64,000 nt of DNA from the NCBI GenBank assembly GCA_017545665.1, contig JAFWKQ010000115.1, positions 18,667 through 82,666 of the forward strand. The letters are read 5' to 3'. The notes under the pieces are model-generated. The model was not told the DNA's origin and made no database searches. It worked only from the letters and a program-made list of their open reading frames with translations. Positions 51,465 to 60,144 of this stretch are shown here, in pieces. Source of the DNA: Atopobiaceae bacterium. GTDB lineage: Bacteria > Actinomycetota > Coriobacteriia > Coriobacteriales > Atopobiaceae. Within the stretch, counting starts at the first letter, position 1, and each line of letters begins with the position of its first letter. Both the position numbers and the translations under genes were made by a program.

Positions 51465-51704
51465 GGTTCCTCCTTCCGCGCTAGCGCTAATGCTAACACT
51501 CAACGGACTATTGATGCGTTGTCCATGCCATGAACTGAAGGCGGCAAGGCCTGGGCGTGCGCTTGAATAGTGCCCATGTTTATGACTTCGCAAAAATGCA
51601 CCCCCATTCGTTCGTTCAATTCCGCCAACTATCGAAAAAGTGACTTTATAGGGGTTGTCACGCGCAAACTCGATGCTAGGATGCAAAAAAGGGAGCGGAT
51701 AGGA

Positions 51705-52427
51705 ATGGTGGTGAGCAATATGGACAAAGTAATAGGCGCTGGACTGGTAGATGAAGTCCGTGGGGTGCGCAATAACCCGTACGAAGGTATGGGAGTGTAT
51801 GTGGCGCGCCACAACAAAGAGAGGTTGCGCTCTACCACAAAAACACGCAAAAGCGCCGAGACGCGTCGTCGCATCATGGAGACGGCTTCGGAGCTTATGG
51901 TGGAGCGTGGCAACACTGCGTTTCAGATGAGCGAGATTTCGCGGCGCTGTGGCATGTCAAAGGGAGCTCTGTACTATTACTTTGCGGACAAAGAGGACTT
52001 GTTGCGCGCTATCTACAATAACGAGATCGGAGAGCTGGTCCGATCCATAGACTGCGCGGTCCAGAAGGCGGACTCCGCCAAAGAGGCCCTTCGCGGCGTT
52101 TGTAGCGTCTATGCGGATTGCGTACGCCGACAGGGTCCGCTTGCCATGGCGCTTGTGCGGGAACTTGTGCTTGCTCGTGAGAGCGGCGAGGGCAGCGACG
52201 GTGAGGGTGCGCTTCACCATATTGTGAGCGTGGTAGCCGAGCAGATGGAGCGTGCCAAGACCGAGGGCGTCATACGCTCGGACGTGGACGTGCACCTTGC
52301 GGCGGTGTCGGTATGCGGCGCCTTTGCCTTTACGGCCATGAGCGCCTCCGATTCGTATGGCCATATTGATGGCAATACGTTCGAAGAGGATTTGTTCGAT
52401 CTCGTGGTAAAGGGCACTGGAGCATAG
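51705..52427 (+). CDS. TetR/AcrR family transcriptional regulator
   Basis: A 240-residue DNA-binding regulator. After a 45-residue leader, the TetR helix-turn-helix is clear (about 50-95: KSAETRRRIMETASELMVER ... MSEISRRCGMSKGALYYYFADKEDLL). The ligand-binding half (about 100-235) is all-helical and not informative. The start is uncertain: ATG 51705 is preceded by GGGAG; starts at 51681 or 51720 are possible. The upstream GTGAC-N12-GTCAC dyad at 51640-51661 is a candidate autoregulatory site. The divergent DUF2339 gene is the likeliest neighbour target; metK downstream has its own riboswitch. Confidence 0.85.
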   Translation: MVVSNMDKVIGAGLVDEVRGVRNNPYEGMGVYVARHNKERLRSTTKTRKSAETRRRIMETASELMVERGNTAFQMSEISRRCGMSKGALYYYFADKEDLLRAIYNNEIGELVRSIDCAVQKADSAKEALRGVCSVYADCVRRQGPLAMALVRELVLARESGEGSDGEGALHHIVSVVAEQMERAKTEGVIRSDVDVHLAAVSVCGAFAFTAMSASDSYGHIDGNTFEEDLFDLVVKGTGA

Positions 52428-52484
52428 TTTTTGCATCTCGCTTGCAGGCATCCGAACACACGGACAGCAAATACGCTACAATCA

Positions 52485-52676
52485 AGTGACTCGTCAAGAG
52501 GCGTCTTGCTAGAGGCGCATAGAGTTGAGGGACCGAGCCCAATGACGCTCCGGCAACCTCCCATCCGTTGGGAAAGGTGCCAATTCTCGGCAGCCAGCGC
52601 GGTTTGGCTTGGCTGGAAGACGGGGACGTTTGAAGAGCCCGGCTCACAAAAATGCGCCCCTGTTTTAGGGGCGTTT
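52485..52676 (+). promoter_or_regulatory. SAM-I (S-box) riboswitch with terminator, upstream of metK
   Basis: The conserved S-box core is readable: CTCGTCAAGAGG at the 5' side of P1, then GAGGGACCGAGCCCAATGA, CTCCGGCAACCTCCC and GGAAAGGTGCCAATTC. The 3' side of P1 is GACGGG at 52619-52624. A terminator hairpin (CGCCCCT/AGGGGCG, 52655-52673) with a T-rich tail follows. Binding of S-adenosylmethionine should favour the terminator and shut off metK. TACAAT at 52477-52482 is a plausible -10, though the start point would then lie very close to P1. Confidence 0.9.
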
Positions 52677-52722
52677 GTCGTATTTTGTTGCACGTGCGTT
52701 TTTGCGTCGAAAGGAGCTGGCC

Positions 52723-53964
52723 GTGGCCGTGAAGTCGTACCTCTTTACCTCGGAGAGCGTAACCGAAGGACACCCCGATAAAATCGCAGACCAAATCTCG
52801 GATGCGATCCTGGACGCCATCCTTGCCAAGGAGGCTCATCTTGAGTCGGAGGGGTATGTGGCACCCAATGGCGTGAGCGCCTCTCTTGAGAATGTGCGCT
52901 GCGCATGCGAGACATTCCTAACCACCGGTACCGTTATAGTGGCCGGCGAGATTCGCACGCAAGCCTATGTGGACGTACAAAAGATTGCGCGCGACGTTAT
53001 TCGCGGCATTGGCTACGATCGTGCCAAGTATGGGTTTGACTGCGAGACCTGCGGTATCATAAACATGATTCATGAGCAGAGTCCCGACATTGCGCAGGGC
53101 GTGGACGGCACCTTCGACCGTATGGAGGTGGATGAGCTCGACCGCATTGGGGCTGGCGATCAGGGCATGATGTTCGGCTATGCCACCAACGAGACCGACG
53201 TGCTCATGCCCATGCCAGCGTACCTCGCGCAGGGCATGGCCCAGCGTTTGGCTGCCATACGCAAGGATGGTACGCTTGACTACCTGCGTCCCGATGGCAA
53301 GACACAGGTAACGGTTCGCTACGAGGACGACGTTCCCAAAGAGGTGTGCGCCGTGGTGGTCTCCACGCAGCATGACCCCACAATCGAGGACATGTCGGTT
53401 ATAAAGGCAGACATGATCGAGCATGTGATTGCGCCCGTGCTCGACGAGGTGGGCATTGCGTGGGCAAACGCGAAAATCTACGTCAACCCTACGGGACGCT
53501 TCGTAATCGGAGGACCCATGGGCGACACGGGGCTTACCGGCCGCAAGATCATCGTAGACACCTATGGCGGGATGGGCAGGCATGGCGGAGGCGCCTTTAG
53601 CGGAAAGGACTGCACCAAGGTCGACCGATCCGGTGCGTACGCAGCGCGCTGGGTGGCGAAGAACGTGGTGGCCGCAGGGCTCGCGCGGCGATGCGAGGTT
53701 CAGCTGTCGTATGCCATAGGAGTGAGCCATCCGATTTCGATCATGGTGGACACCTTTGGTACGGCAACGGTGGATGAGCGCGAGCTTGAGCATGCGGTGA
53801 GAAAAGTGTTCGACCTGAGGCCCGGTGCCATCATTCGAGACTTGGATCTTCGCAGGCCCATTTTCCAAAAGACGGCTGCCTATGGGCACTTTGGACGAGA
53901 GGACGCAGACTTCACCTGGGAGCGAACCAATCGCGTGGACGAGTTGCGTGCGGCGCTTAGGTAG
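52723..53964 (+). CDS. metK: S-adenosylmethionine synthetase
   Basis: Makes SAM from methionine and ATP. The 413-residue protein shows [27 protein letters not shown], the [12 protein letters not shown] hexa/nonapeptide region and the P-loop-like [16 protein letters not shown], with the catalytic Lys and Asp residues in place. Length is slightly above the usual 385-400. GTG at 52723 follows AAGGAG at good spacing. It is single-gene and controlled by the upstream SAM-I riboswitch, a simple product-feedback circuit. Confidence 0.97.
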   Translation: MAVKSYLFTSESVTEGHPDKIADQISDAILDAILAKEAHLESEGYVAPNGVSASLENVRCACETFLTTGTVIVAGEIRTQAYVDVQKIARDVIRGIGYDRAKYGFDCETCGIINMIHEQSPDIAQGVDGTFDRMEVDELDRIGAGDQGMMFGYATNETDVLMPMPAYLAQGMAQRLAAIRKDGTLDYLRPDGKTQVTVRYEDDVPKEVCAVVVSTQHDPTIEDMSVIKADMIEHVIAPVLDEVGIAWANAKIYVNPTGRFVIGGPMGDTGLTGRKIIVDTYGGMGRHGGGAFSGKDCTKVDRSGAYAARWVAKNVVAAGLARRCEVQLSYAIGVSHPISIMVDTFGTATVDERELEHAVRKVFDLRPGAIIRDLDLRRPIFQKTAAYGHFGREDADFTWERTNRVDELRAALR

Positions 53965-54007
53965 CTAAAATGCGAGGTGAAGCTGGCGTCTGCGTTGTTG
54001 CGCGAAG

Positions 54008-55705
54008 ATGGGCGGTGTGATGCGGCGGGAGTCACGAGCAGAGGAAATTGCGCAGGAGATCTTGTCGAGCGAGCGCTATGCCAACGCGCGTGCGTTTGAG
54101 GATCGCGTCTATAGGGACGAACCGATTCTGCGTACGGGAGCTCAGGCGTTTAGAGGCGCCGTCCGGAAGGGAGGCTTTGGGTCAGCAACAGGTTCAACTC
54201 CTAGCGTGGGCGCCGATCGTTCCAGGCTCTCGCAAGACACCGCTTTGCCCACCGAGTACAGGCGCATGCGTGCAATCGCTCGCAGGCAGGACATGCGAGG
54301 GGCCTATGGAGGCCAATCTGCGGGCAAGGCTCACCTTTTCTACCTGCAAGGCAAGTACATGGAGAGCTTTGAGGAGGACTTCGACGGGCAGACCTACTTC
54401 GATCGCTATTACCCATCCTATGAGGAGATGAGCAACTACCAACTGCGTTGCTATTTCTCGTGGAGGACGCGCTTGCGTGCGGGACAGACTCCAAACGCGC
54501 CTCTATCATTTTTGTTCGTGCATGCATATGAGTTGCTGTGCGGCATAGGAGTGCGGCCGGGCAAGGAAGGCTTCGAGGTACTGAGTGACTTTGCGATGGC
54601 ATATGCTGGCGCGAGCCCCGCCTTCGATGTGCACATGCGTCAATGGCTCCATGACTACGTCGTGTTCTTTGGTCTGGAAGAACCCCTTGCACCGGATTGC
54701 CCCTCGTCGTTTCCCTATCCTGCCGTATCGGTGCTGCGTAGGACAGAGGACTTCCTTTTGTCAAAGGGATGTTCGATGGACTGGTGGCAGCATGATCGCG
54801 AAGGATTGCCGAGCGCTGGTGAATTGTTGGACGCACTGTGTGTTCTCTCGCGCTATAGGGCTGAGCGTTCGCGTTTCGTAAAGACGCATAGAGAAGACGT
54901 TGCCGAAGTGTGTGCGCATGTATTTGCACAAATGGTGGACCATTGCAAAAAAAGACGAAGAACCGGATTCGTCGAAGGGCTCTTTGGCCCACCCACGAAG
55001 AGATACTACACCATGTTTGCCTCTGCGCTTTTTTGGGCGCCCGAGCGACATCCCAATACCATTTATGTGGTAAGCGATAGCGAAAAGTTCGAATGCAGAG
55101 GTGGCATATGGATGCGAGAGCTTCCCTGTCGTCGCGCAGAGACTAGCAAAGAGCTCGGTACGCTGCTCCATGCCATAGACGCACGTCTTCGAGTTGCGAC
55201 GAACGACTCCCATCCGCTCAAGCAACGAGCTTTGCCCAAATACCAGGCAAAGTTCGTGGACGAGGCGATTGCCGCTTTGCTCATGCGCAGGAAAGCCGAG
55301 GAAGCGGCGCGCATACGAATTGACCCTTCGCGCCTGGCGAGCATCCGCTCTGCCGCAGCACGTACGCGCGAGGCGCTGCTTACCGACGAAGAGCGCGTAG
55401 AGGATACGAACGTATCCGCGAGCATGGATTTGCCTAAATCTCAGCCTCAGGCTCAACCTCAACTTGAGAAGGAGCCGTGTGTCCCAAATGATGCTCTTGG
55501 CCTTAACAGCGAGCAGATGGAACTTCTGCAAAGCCTTCTGGCAGGGGATAAGCCCCAAAAGACGGACTCGCTATTCGTCACGTTGGCAGTCGATGCCATA
55601 AACGAGGCGTTTCTTGATGTGGTGGGCGACACGGTGGTGGAATTCGACGGAGAGACTCCCGTGCTTGTGGAAGACTACGCAGACGACGTGCGCGCTGCCT
55701 TGTAA
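54008..55705 (+). CDS. sngA: TerB-N / TerB-C protein, Shango defence component A
   Basis: A 565-residue protein. The central region (about 110-260) matches the TerB-N domain (YFDRYYPSYEEMSNYQLRCY, FSWRTRLRAG, SFLFVHAYELLCGIGV). The C-terminus (about 480-560) matches TerB-C (VTLAVDAINEAFLDVVGDTV, VEFDGETPVLVEDYADDV). Both flank TerB-type domains in tellurite-resistance and defence proteins. Together with the ATPase and helicase downstream it reproduces the three-gene Shango anti-phage locus, where this subunit is the TerB-like component. The start region lacks a good ribosome-binding site; ATG 54020 is an alternative. A repeat element and a new promoter separate it from sngB by 230 bases. Confidence 0.82.
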   Translation: MGGVMRRESRAEEIAQEILSSERYANARAFEDRVYRDEPILRTGAQAFRGAVRKGGFGSATGSTPSVGADRSRLSQDTALPTEYRRMRAIARRQDMRGAYGGQSAGKAHLFYLQGKYMESFEEDFDGQTYFDRYYPSYEEMSNYQLRCYFSWRTRLRAGQTPNAPLSFLFVHAYELLCGIGVRPGKEGFEVLSDFAMAYAGASPAFDVHMRQWLHDYVVFFGLEEPLAPDCPSSFPYPAVSVLRRTEDFLLSKGCSMDWWQHDREGLPSAGELLDALCVLSRYRAERSRFVKTHREDVAEVCAHVFAQMVDHCKKRRRTGFVEGLFGPPTKRYYTMFASALFWAPERHPNTIYVVSDSEKFECRGGIWMRELPCRRAETSKELGTLLHAIDARLRVATNDSHPLKQRALPKYQAKFVDEAIAALLMRRKAEEAARIRIDPSRLASIRSAAARTREALLTDEERVEDTNVSASMDLPKSQPQAQPQLEKEPCVPNDALGLNSEQMELLQSLLAGDKPQKTDSLFVTLAVDAINEAFLDVVGDTVVEFDGETPVLVEDYADDVRAAL

Positions 55706-55736
55706 GGCCTGTCCCCTAGCATGGTTTGCTGCTCAC

Positions 55737-55836
55737 GCCCGCGCGCTTGCGCCCGGCTCGCATGCGGCGACTCACGAAGTGAGCGAGCGAAGCGAGCGCG
55801 GAGTCGCGCGGGACTGGCGCAAGCGCGGGGGCGGGC
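55737..55836. repeat. Palindromic element with CGACTCACGAAGTGAGCGAGCG core (copy 2), inside the Shango locus
   Basis: The core CGCATGCGGCGACTCACGAA and GTGAGCGAGCGAAGCGAGCG is nearly identical to copy 1 at 17480-17520, but the arms are different. Here GCCCGCGCGCTTGCGCC pairs with GGCGCAAGCGCGGGGGC. Different arms that each remain self-complementary point to selection for a hairpin. Confidence 0.7.
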
Positions 55837-55879
55837 ACGAACGGGAGGACCGTTGACATATTCATGTTGGAAATACTGA

Positions 55880-55908
55880 TTGCGAACATGTGTACGTGGT
55901 GATATACT
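55880..55908 (+). promoter_or_regulatory. Promoter of sngB-sngC
   Basis: TTGCGA and TATACT are separated by 17 bases, followed about 20 bases later by AAGGAGAG and the sngB ATG. A perfect TTGACA lies at 55853. ATACTGATTGC occurs twice (near 55873 and 55904), so a regulator site or a second promoter is possible. Confidence 0.45.
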
Positions 55909-55935
55909 GATTGCCCGTCTAAGGAGAGCGATTCC

Positions 55936-57279
55936 ATGGCAAACTCACAGCAACAACCCCATGCGCCCAAACGCATAGCCACCGTGCTCATCAACTCCCT
56001 CAAGGGTGGCGTGGTGCCACGGATTGGCCTGCCCTACATCACGGTGGGACGCGAGGCCGAGATCGGTGCGCTCCTGCGCGACCTAGATATCGTCGCCGAT
56101 GGCGGAGCGTCGTTCCGCTTCGTGGTTGGGCGATACGGCAGCGGCAAGAGCTTTCTTCTTCAAACCATCCGCAACCATGCGATGGGGAAGAACTTCGTGG
56201 TGGCAGACGCCGACCTCTCACCCGAGAGGCGCCTGCAGGGTGGCAAGGGGCAAGGTCTTGCGACGTACCGTGAGCTCATCCGCAACCTCTCAACAAAAAC
56301 GAGGCCCGAGGGTGGGGCGCTCACGCTTGTGTTGGACCGATGGATAGCCGGTGTGCAGTCGGCCGTAGCCCAAGATGGGATTATGCCTAACGAGCCAGGC
56401 TTTGATGGCGAAGTCGAGCGGCGGATCTATGCCATCATTGACGATCTGCAGCAAATGGTTCACGGCTTCGACTTCGCGCGACTTTTGGCAGAGTACTACC
56501 GTGCGCACTTGGAGGCAGACGATCAAACCAAGGCTTTCGTTACCAAATGGTTCCGTGGCGAGTATCGCACCAAAACGGAAGCCAAGGCTGAGCTTGGGGT
56601 CTCCTGCATCATTACGGACGACGATTGGTACGACTACGTAAAGCTTCTTGCACGCTTTTTGGTTGGCGCGGGTTACGAGGGTCTCGTGATCCTGGTAGAC
56701 GAGCTCGTAAACCTGTATAAGATCCCCCATGCCATTGCGCGTCAGTACAACTACGAGAAGATCCTTACCATGTACAACGACGCCTTGCAGGGTCGCGCGG
56801 AGCATCTGGGCATCATTATGAGCGGTACGCCTCAATGTGTGGAAGACAGGCGGCGCGGCCTGTATTCGTATGAGGCGTTGCGTTCGCGCCTTACCCAGGG
56901 ACGCTTTGGTCGAGAGGGCATGCTGGACCTTTTGGCGCCCGTCATCCGTCTGCAACCCCTTACGCACGAGGAGCTCCTTGTGTTGGTGGAGAAGCTCGCA
57001 AACATCCACGCCGAGCTCTTCGGCTATAAAAGAGCGCTCACGGAGGAAAACCTGGTTGAGTTCCTCCAGCTCGAGCTCGGGCGTGTGGGTGCGGACTCTC
57101 ACATTACCCCGCGCGAGGTTATCCGCGACTTCATAGAAATGCTCGACATCATGTGGCAAGATCCCACGGTTACGGTGGCAGGCCTGCTTGGCTCGAGTAC
57201 CTTCGTGCATGCCGTGCCAGATGGCGATGACGGCGAGGGGGGAGACGTTGCCCCAGGATATGCCGAGTTTAAGATTTAG
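55936..57279 (+). CDS. sngB: P-loop ATPase (DUF2791/BrxD-like), Shango defence component B
   Basis: A 447-residue predicted AAA-type ATPase. It begins like BrxD-family proteins (RIATVLINSLKGGVVPRIGL PYITVGREAEI in two parts). It has Walker A GRYGSGKSFLL near residue 70, Walker B LVILVDELVNLYKI near 255 and a sensor-like IIMSGTPQCVEDRRRGLYSY. Related proteins in BREX type 2/6 work with a helicase, and in Shango this is the ATPase subunit. AAGGAGAG precedes the ATG. The helicase gene follows after 25 bases. PglZ, PglX and BrxC are absent, so this is not a BREX locus. Confidence 0.85.
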   Translation: MANSQQQPHAPKRIATVLINSLKGGVVPRIGLPYITVGREAEIGALLRDLDIVADGGASFRFVVGRYGSGKSFLLQTIRNHAMGKNFVVADADLSPERRLQGGKGQGLATYRELIRNLSTKTRPEGGALTLVLDRWIAGVQSAVAQDGIMPNEPGFDGEVERRIYAIIDDLQQMVHGFDFARLLAEYYRAHLEADDQTKAFVTKWFRGEYRTKTEAKAELGVSCIITDDDWYDYVKLLARFLVGAGYEGLVILVDELVNLYKIPHAIARQYNYEKILTMYNDALQGRAEHLGIIMSGTPQCVEDRRRGLYSYEALRSRLTQGRFGREGMLDLLAPVIRLQPLTHEELLVLVEKLANIHAELFGYKRALTEENLVEFLQLELGRVGADSHITPREVIRDFIEMLDIMWQDPTVTVAGLLGSSTFVHAVPDGDDGEGGDVAPGYAEFKI

Positions 57280-57304
57280 CAAGGCAGGGGAGGTGCTGTA
57301 GCTC

Positions 57305-59668
57305 TTGTCCGACGTATTCGACAGGTATGCCCCTTTTGTGCAAGACTTTATATACGAGCATGACTGGGAGTCGCTTCGTGGCATCCAGGTGGCGGCAGGG
57401 GAGGCCATTTTCAATACGGACGCAAACGTGCTGCTAACGTCCTCCACGGCATCGGGCAAAACGGAAGCGGCGTTCTTTCCCATCCTCACGCTCTTTGACG
57501 AGGACCCACCTGCCTCGATCGGTGCCATATACATCGGTCCGCTCAAGGCCCTCATCAACGACCAGTTCTACCGACTCTCGGACCTCTGTCGTGAGGCAGA
57601 CATACCGGTTTGGCACTGGCATGGTGACGTGAGCGCCTCGCATAAGGCGCGGCTCATGAAGAAGCCGCGGGGAATACTTCAGATAACGCCAGAGTCACTG
57701 GAGGCCATGCTTTTGCATAGGCATTCCGCCATCCCCAAGCTCTTTTGCGATCTTAGGTTCGTCGTCATTGACGAGGTTCATTCGCTTTTGCGTGGCGATC
57801 GCGGAGGACAGACGCTTTGCCTCATACAAAGGCTCTCGCGTATGGCGGGTTGCAATCCACGACGCATAGGGCTTTCGGCCACCATAGGCGATCCCGAGGC
57901 GTGTGGCAGGCTCCTTTCGCAGGGTACGAATCGCATTACCGTGGTTCCCCGCGTTGAGCCTGGCAACCAAACGTGGCGGATCTCGATGGAACACTTCTAC
58001 ACGTATGGCCCACAGGCGGCCGAGGCGTTTGGCGCCGTTCGCGTGGGATCGGGCTCGGTGCACGTGGACGCCATAGTGGAAGAGGTGGATGCGCAAGACA
58101 AAGGCCTCCCATACCCTGCGTCCCTTTCCCAAGGTCACCCGTTCGAGGAATGTGGCCATGTGCATGAGGAGGCCTCCCTTGCGCTTGACGGACAGGGCGA
58201 CAATCCCGCGCCCGCCAACGCCGACCCCGGCATCGGGTACATATATGAGCACTCGTTGGGTCACAAGTGCCTGGTGTTCTCAAACTCGCGCGAGGATTGC
58301 GAGGCGGTTACCACAACGCTTCGAAGCTACTGCGAGGCGAACGGCGAACCGGATCGCTTCCTTATACACCACGGCAACCTCTCGTCGAGCTTTCGCGAAA
58401 CGGCTGAGGACCTCATGCGCGACGATGAGTTGGCCCTCACTACCTGCACCACGGCAACGCTGGAGTTGGGCATAGACATCGGCAGGCTGGAGCGGGCGTT
58501 CCAAATTGACGCACCGTTTACGGTGAGCGCGTTTTTGCAGCGCATGGGCCGAACCGGAAGGCGGGGGGCTCCTCCCGAGATGTGGTTCGTTATGAGGGAG
58601 GACCCCCCTGAGCCGCGCGCCATGGTGAGCGAGACCGTTCCCTGGAAGCTCTTGCAGGGCATCGCGCTCGTACAGCTTTATGTGGAAGAGCGTTGGGTCG
58701 AACCGCCGCGTCTGGACCGCCTGCCATACAGCCTGCTCTACCACCAGACGCTTGCCACCCTTGCGTCCTGTGGCGAAATGTCGCCAGCGGCTCTGGCGGG
58801 ACGCGTCCTCTCGCTTGCGTACTTCCATCGCATTGACCAAGACGACTATCGTGTGCTGCTTCGACATCTGCTCGAGACTGACCACATAGAGCGTACCGAA
58901 ACGGGAGGACTCATTGTTGGCCTTGCCGGAGAGCGCATTACCAACAACTTTCGCTTTTACGGCGTGTTCGTGGAGAGCGAGGAGTATACGGTTCGAAGCG
59001 AGTCCCAGGAGCTCGGCACGGTGGTGCAGCCGCCTCCGGTGGGCGAGAAGCTTGCCATCGCCGGCCACGTGTGGATTGTTGAGGAAATAGACCACAAGCG
59101 TCGTTTGGTATACTGTACGCAGGTAAAGGGTAAGGTGCCGGCCTACTTTGGTGAATGCCCGGGCGACATAAACACGCATGTGCTGGAACGCATGCGCGAA
59201 GTGCTACGCGAGCATAAGGATTACCCATACCTGCGCAACAACGCGCGTGCACGACTTGCCCATGCGCGCACCGTTGCCATGAACGCAGGCATTACGCGAT
59301 CTCCGCTCGTTAACTTGGGTGGCGATACCTGGGCACTCTTCCCCTGGCTTGGGACGTATGCATTCTTGGCGCTGGAGCGGGTGATCAAGCTGCGGCTTCC
59401 GGCAAGGCTTGGCATAAAGGGCGTGGACGTGTCGCGCCCGTACTTCATCCAGTTCCGCATGAAGGCGAGCGGTGACGAGTTTATAGCTGCCTTGCAGGAT
59501 GCCGTTTCGCAGGCGTTCGATCCCATCGAGCTGGTGTATCCGGCCGAGGTGCCGGTGTTCGACAAGTACGACGAGTTCCTTCCGGCCGAGCTGGTACGCA
59601 AAGGCTTTGCCTACGGCGTGCTGGACGTCGACGGCATGCGCGAACGCGTGCTGGAGTGGCAGTGCTAG
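57305..59668 (+). CDS. sngC: DEAD/DEAH-box helicase (BrxHI/Lhr-like), Shango defence component C
   Basis: A 787-residue superfamily 2 helicase. Motif I is SSTASGKTEAA, Ia GPLKALINDQF, II VIDEVHSLLRGDRGG, III GLSATIGDPEA, IV LVFSNSREDCEAV, V TATLELGIDIG and VI QRMGRTGRRG, followed by a long C-terminal region with a winged-helix-like part. The TTG start at 57305 is preceded by GGGGAGG at 11 bases; no better ATG is in frame near it. It is the third Shango gene and probably acts on DNA with the ATPase. The gene is followed at once by a 300-base repeat cluster. Confidence 0.87.
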   Translation: MSDVFDRYAPFVQDFIYEHDWESLRGIQVAAGEAIFNTDANVLLTSSTASGKTEAAFFPILTLFDEDPPASIGAIYIGPLKALINDQFYRLSDLCREADIPVWHWHGDVSASHKARLMKKPRGILQITPESLEAMLLHRHSAIPKLFCDLRFVVIDEVHSLLRGDRGGQTLCLIQRLSRMAGCNPRRIGLSATIGDPEACGRLLSQGTNRITVVPRVEPGNQTWRISMEHFYTYGPQAAEAFGAVRVGSGSVHVDAIVEEVDAQDKGLPYPASLSQGHPFEECGHVHEEASLALDGQGDNPAPANADPGIGYIYEHSLGHKCLVFSNSREDCEAVTTTLRSYCEANGEPDRFLIHHGNLSSSFRETAEDLMRDDELALTTCTTATLELGIDIGRLERAFQIDAPFTVSAFLQRMGRTGRRGAPPEMWFVMREDPPEPRAMVSETVPWKLLQGIALVQLYVEERWVEPPRLDRLPYSLLYHQTLATLASCGEMSPAALAGRVLSLAYFHRIDQDDYRVLLRHLLETDHIERTETGGLIVGLAGERITNNFRFYGVFVESEEYTVRSESQELGTVVQPPPVGEKLAIAGHVWIVEEIDHKRRLVYCTQVKGKVPAYFGECPGDINTHVLERMREVLREHKDYPYLRNNARARLAHARTVAMNAGITRSPLVNLGGDTWALFPWLGTYAFLALERVIKLRLPARLGIKGVDVSRPYFIQFRMKASGDEFIAALQDAVSQAFDPIELVYPAEVPVFDKYDEFLPAELVRKGFAYGVLDVDGMRERVLEWQC

Positions 59669-59699
59669 TCTGCGCGGGGGAGGGTTATCTGCGCAGGCG

Positions 59700-59981
59700 T
59701 TTGCTGGGTTTGCGAACGGTGCAGGTGTCCGCCGTCGGATTTGCTGGCTTTGTCCACACTGTGGCGGATCCGGGCAGGCGTTTGCTGGGTTTGCGAATGG
59801 TGCGGACGGCGGGGCCCGGATTTGTTGGCTTTGGTCACAGTGTGGCGGATCCGAGCAAGCGTTTGCTGGGTTTGTCCACACTGTGGCCGATTTCCGCAAA
59901 AACAGCCGTTTAGTTCCGCACCGTTCGCGATCACAGCAAACTCGGACGCTGGAATCCCGCACCGTTCGCGATCACGGCAAA
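59700..59981. repeat. Cluster 3 of the modular intergenic repeat
   Basis: Five forward units start at 59700, 59739, 59781, 59820 and 59862, and two inverted units lie at 59916-59940 and 59957-59981. Two forms alternate: TTTGCTGGGTTTGCGAACGG followed by TGC(A/G)GG, and TTTGCTGGCTTTGTCCACAC followed by TGTGGCGG. TTGTCCACA occurs at 59750 and 59872. No gene lies between 59669 and 60144. Confidence 0.78.
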
Positions 59982-60144
59982 CGGCCCGCCGCGAATTAGC
60001 GTATTGCGGGTAGGGGTTCCCTCGCAAAATGCAATCTTATGGCATCTCATCCGCAAAACTCATTCGGGGTTTCTCAACTTGCGGTAGTATGTATGTGTTC
60101 GTTAGGAACAATCCTTGCCCAAATGCAGGGGAACGGAGGACAAA

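Noticed and set aside
54008..59668. BREX (type 2 or 6) fragment
   Set aside because: The BrxD-like and BrxHI-like genes are present, but pglZ, pglX, brxC, brxA and brxB are not; the TerB-N/TerB-C gene fits Shango instead.
59204..60027. Open frames of 120-250 codons around the third repeat cluster
   Set aside because: They run through the repeat units and antisense to the helicase gene; the repeated peptides simply mirror the DNA repeat.
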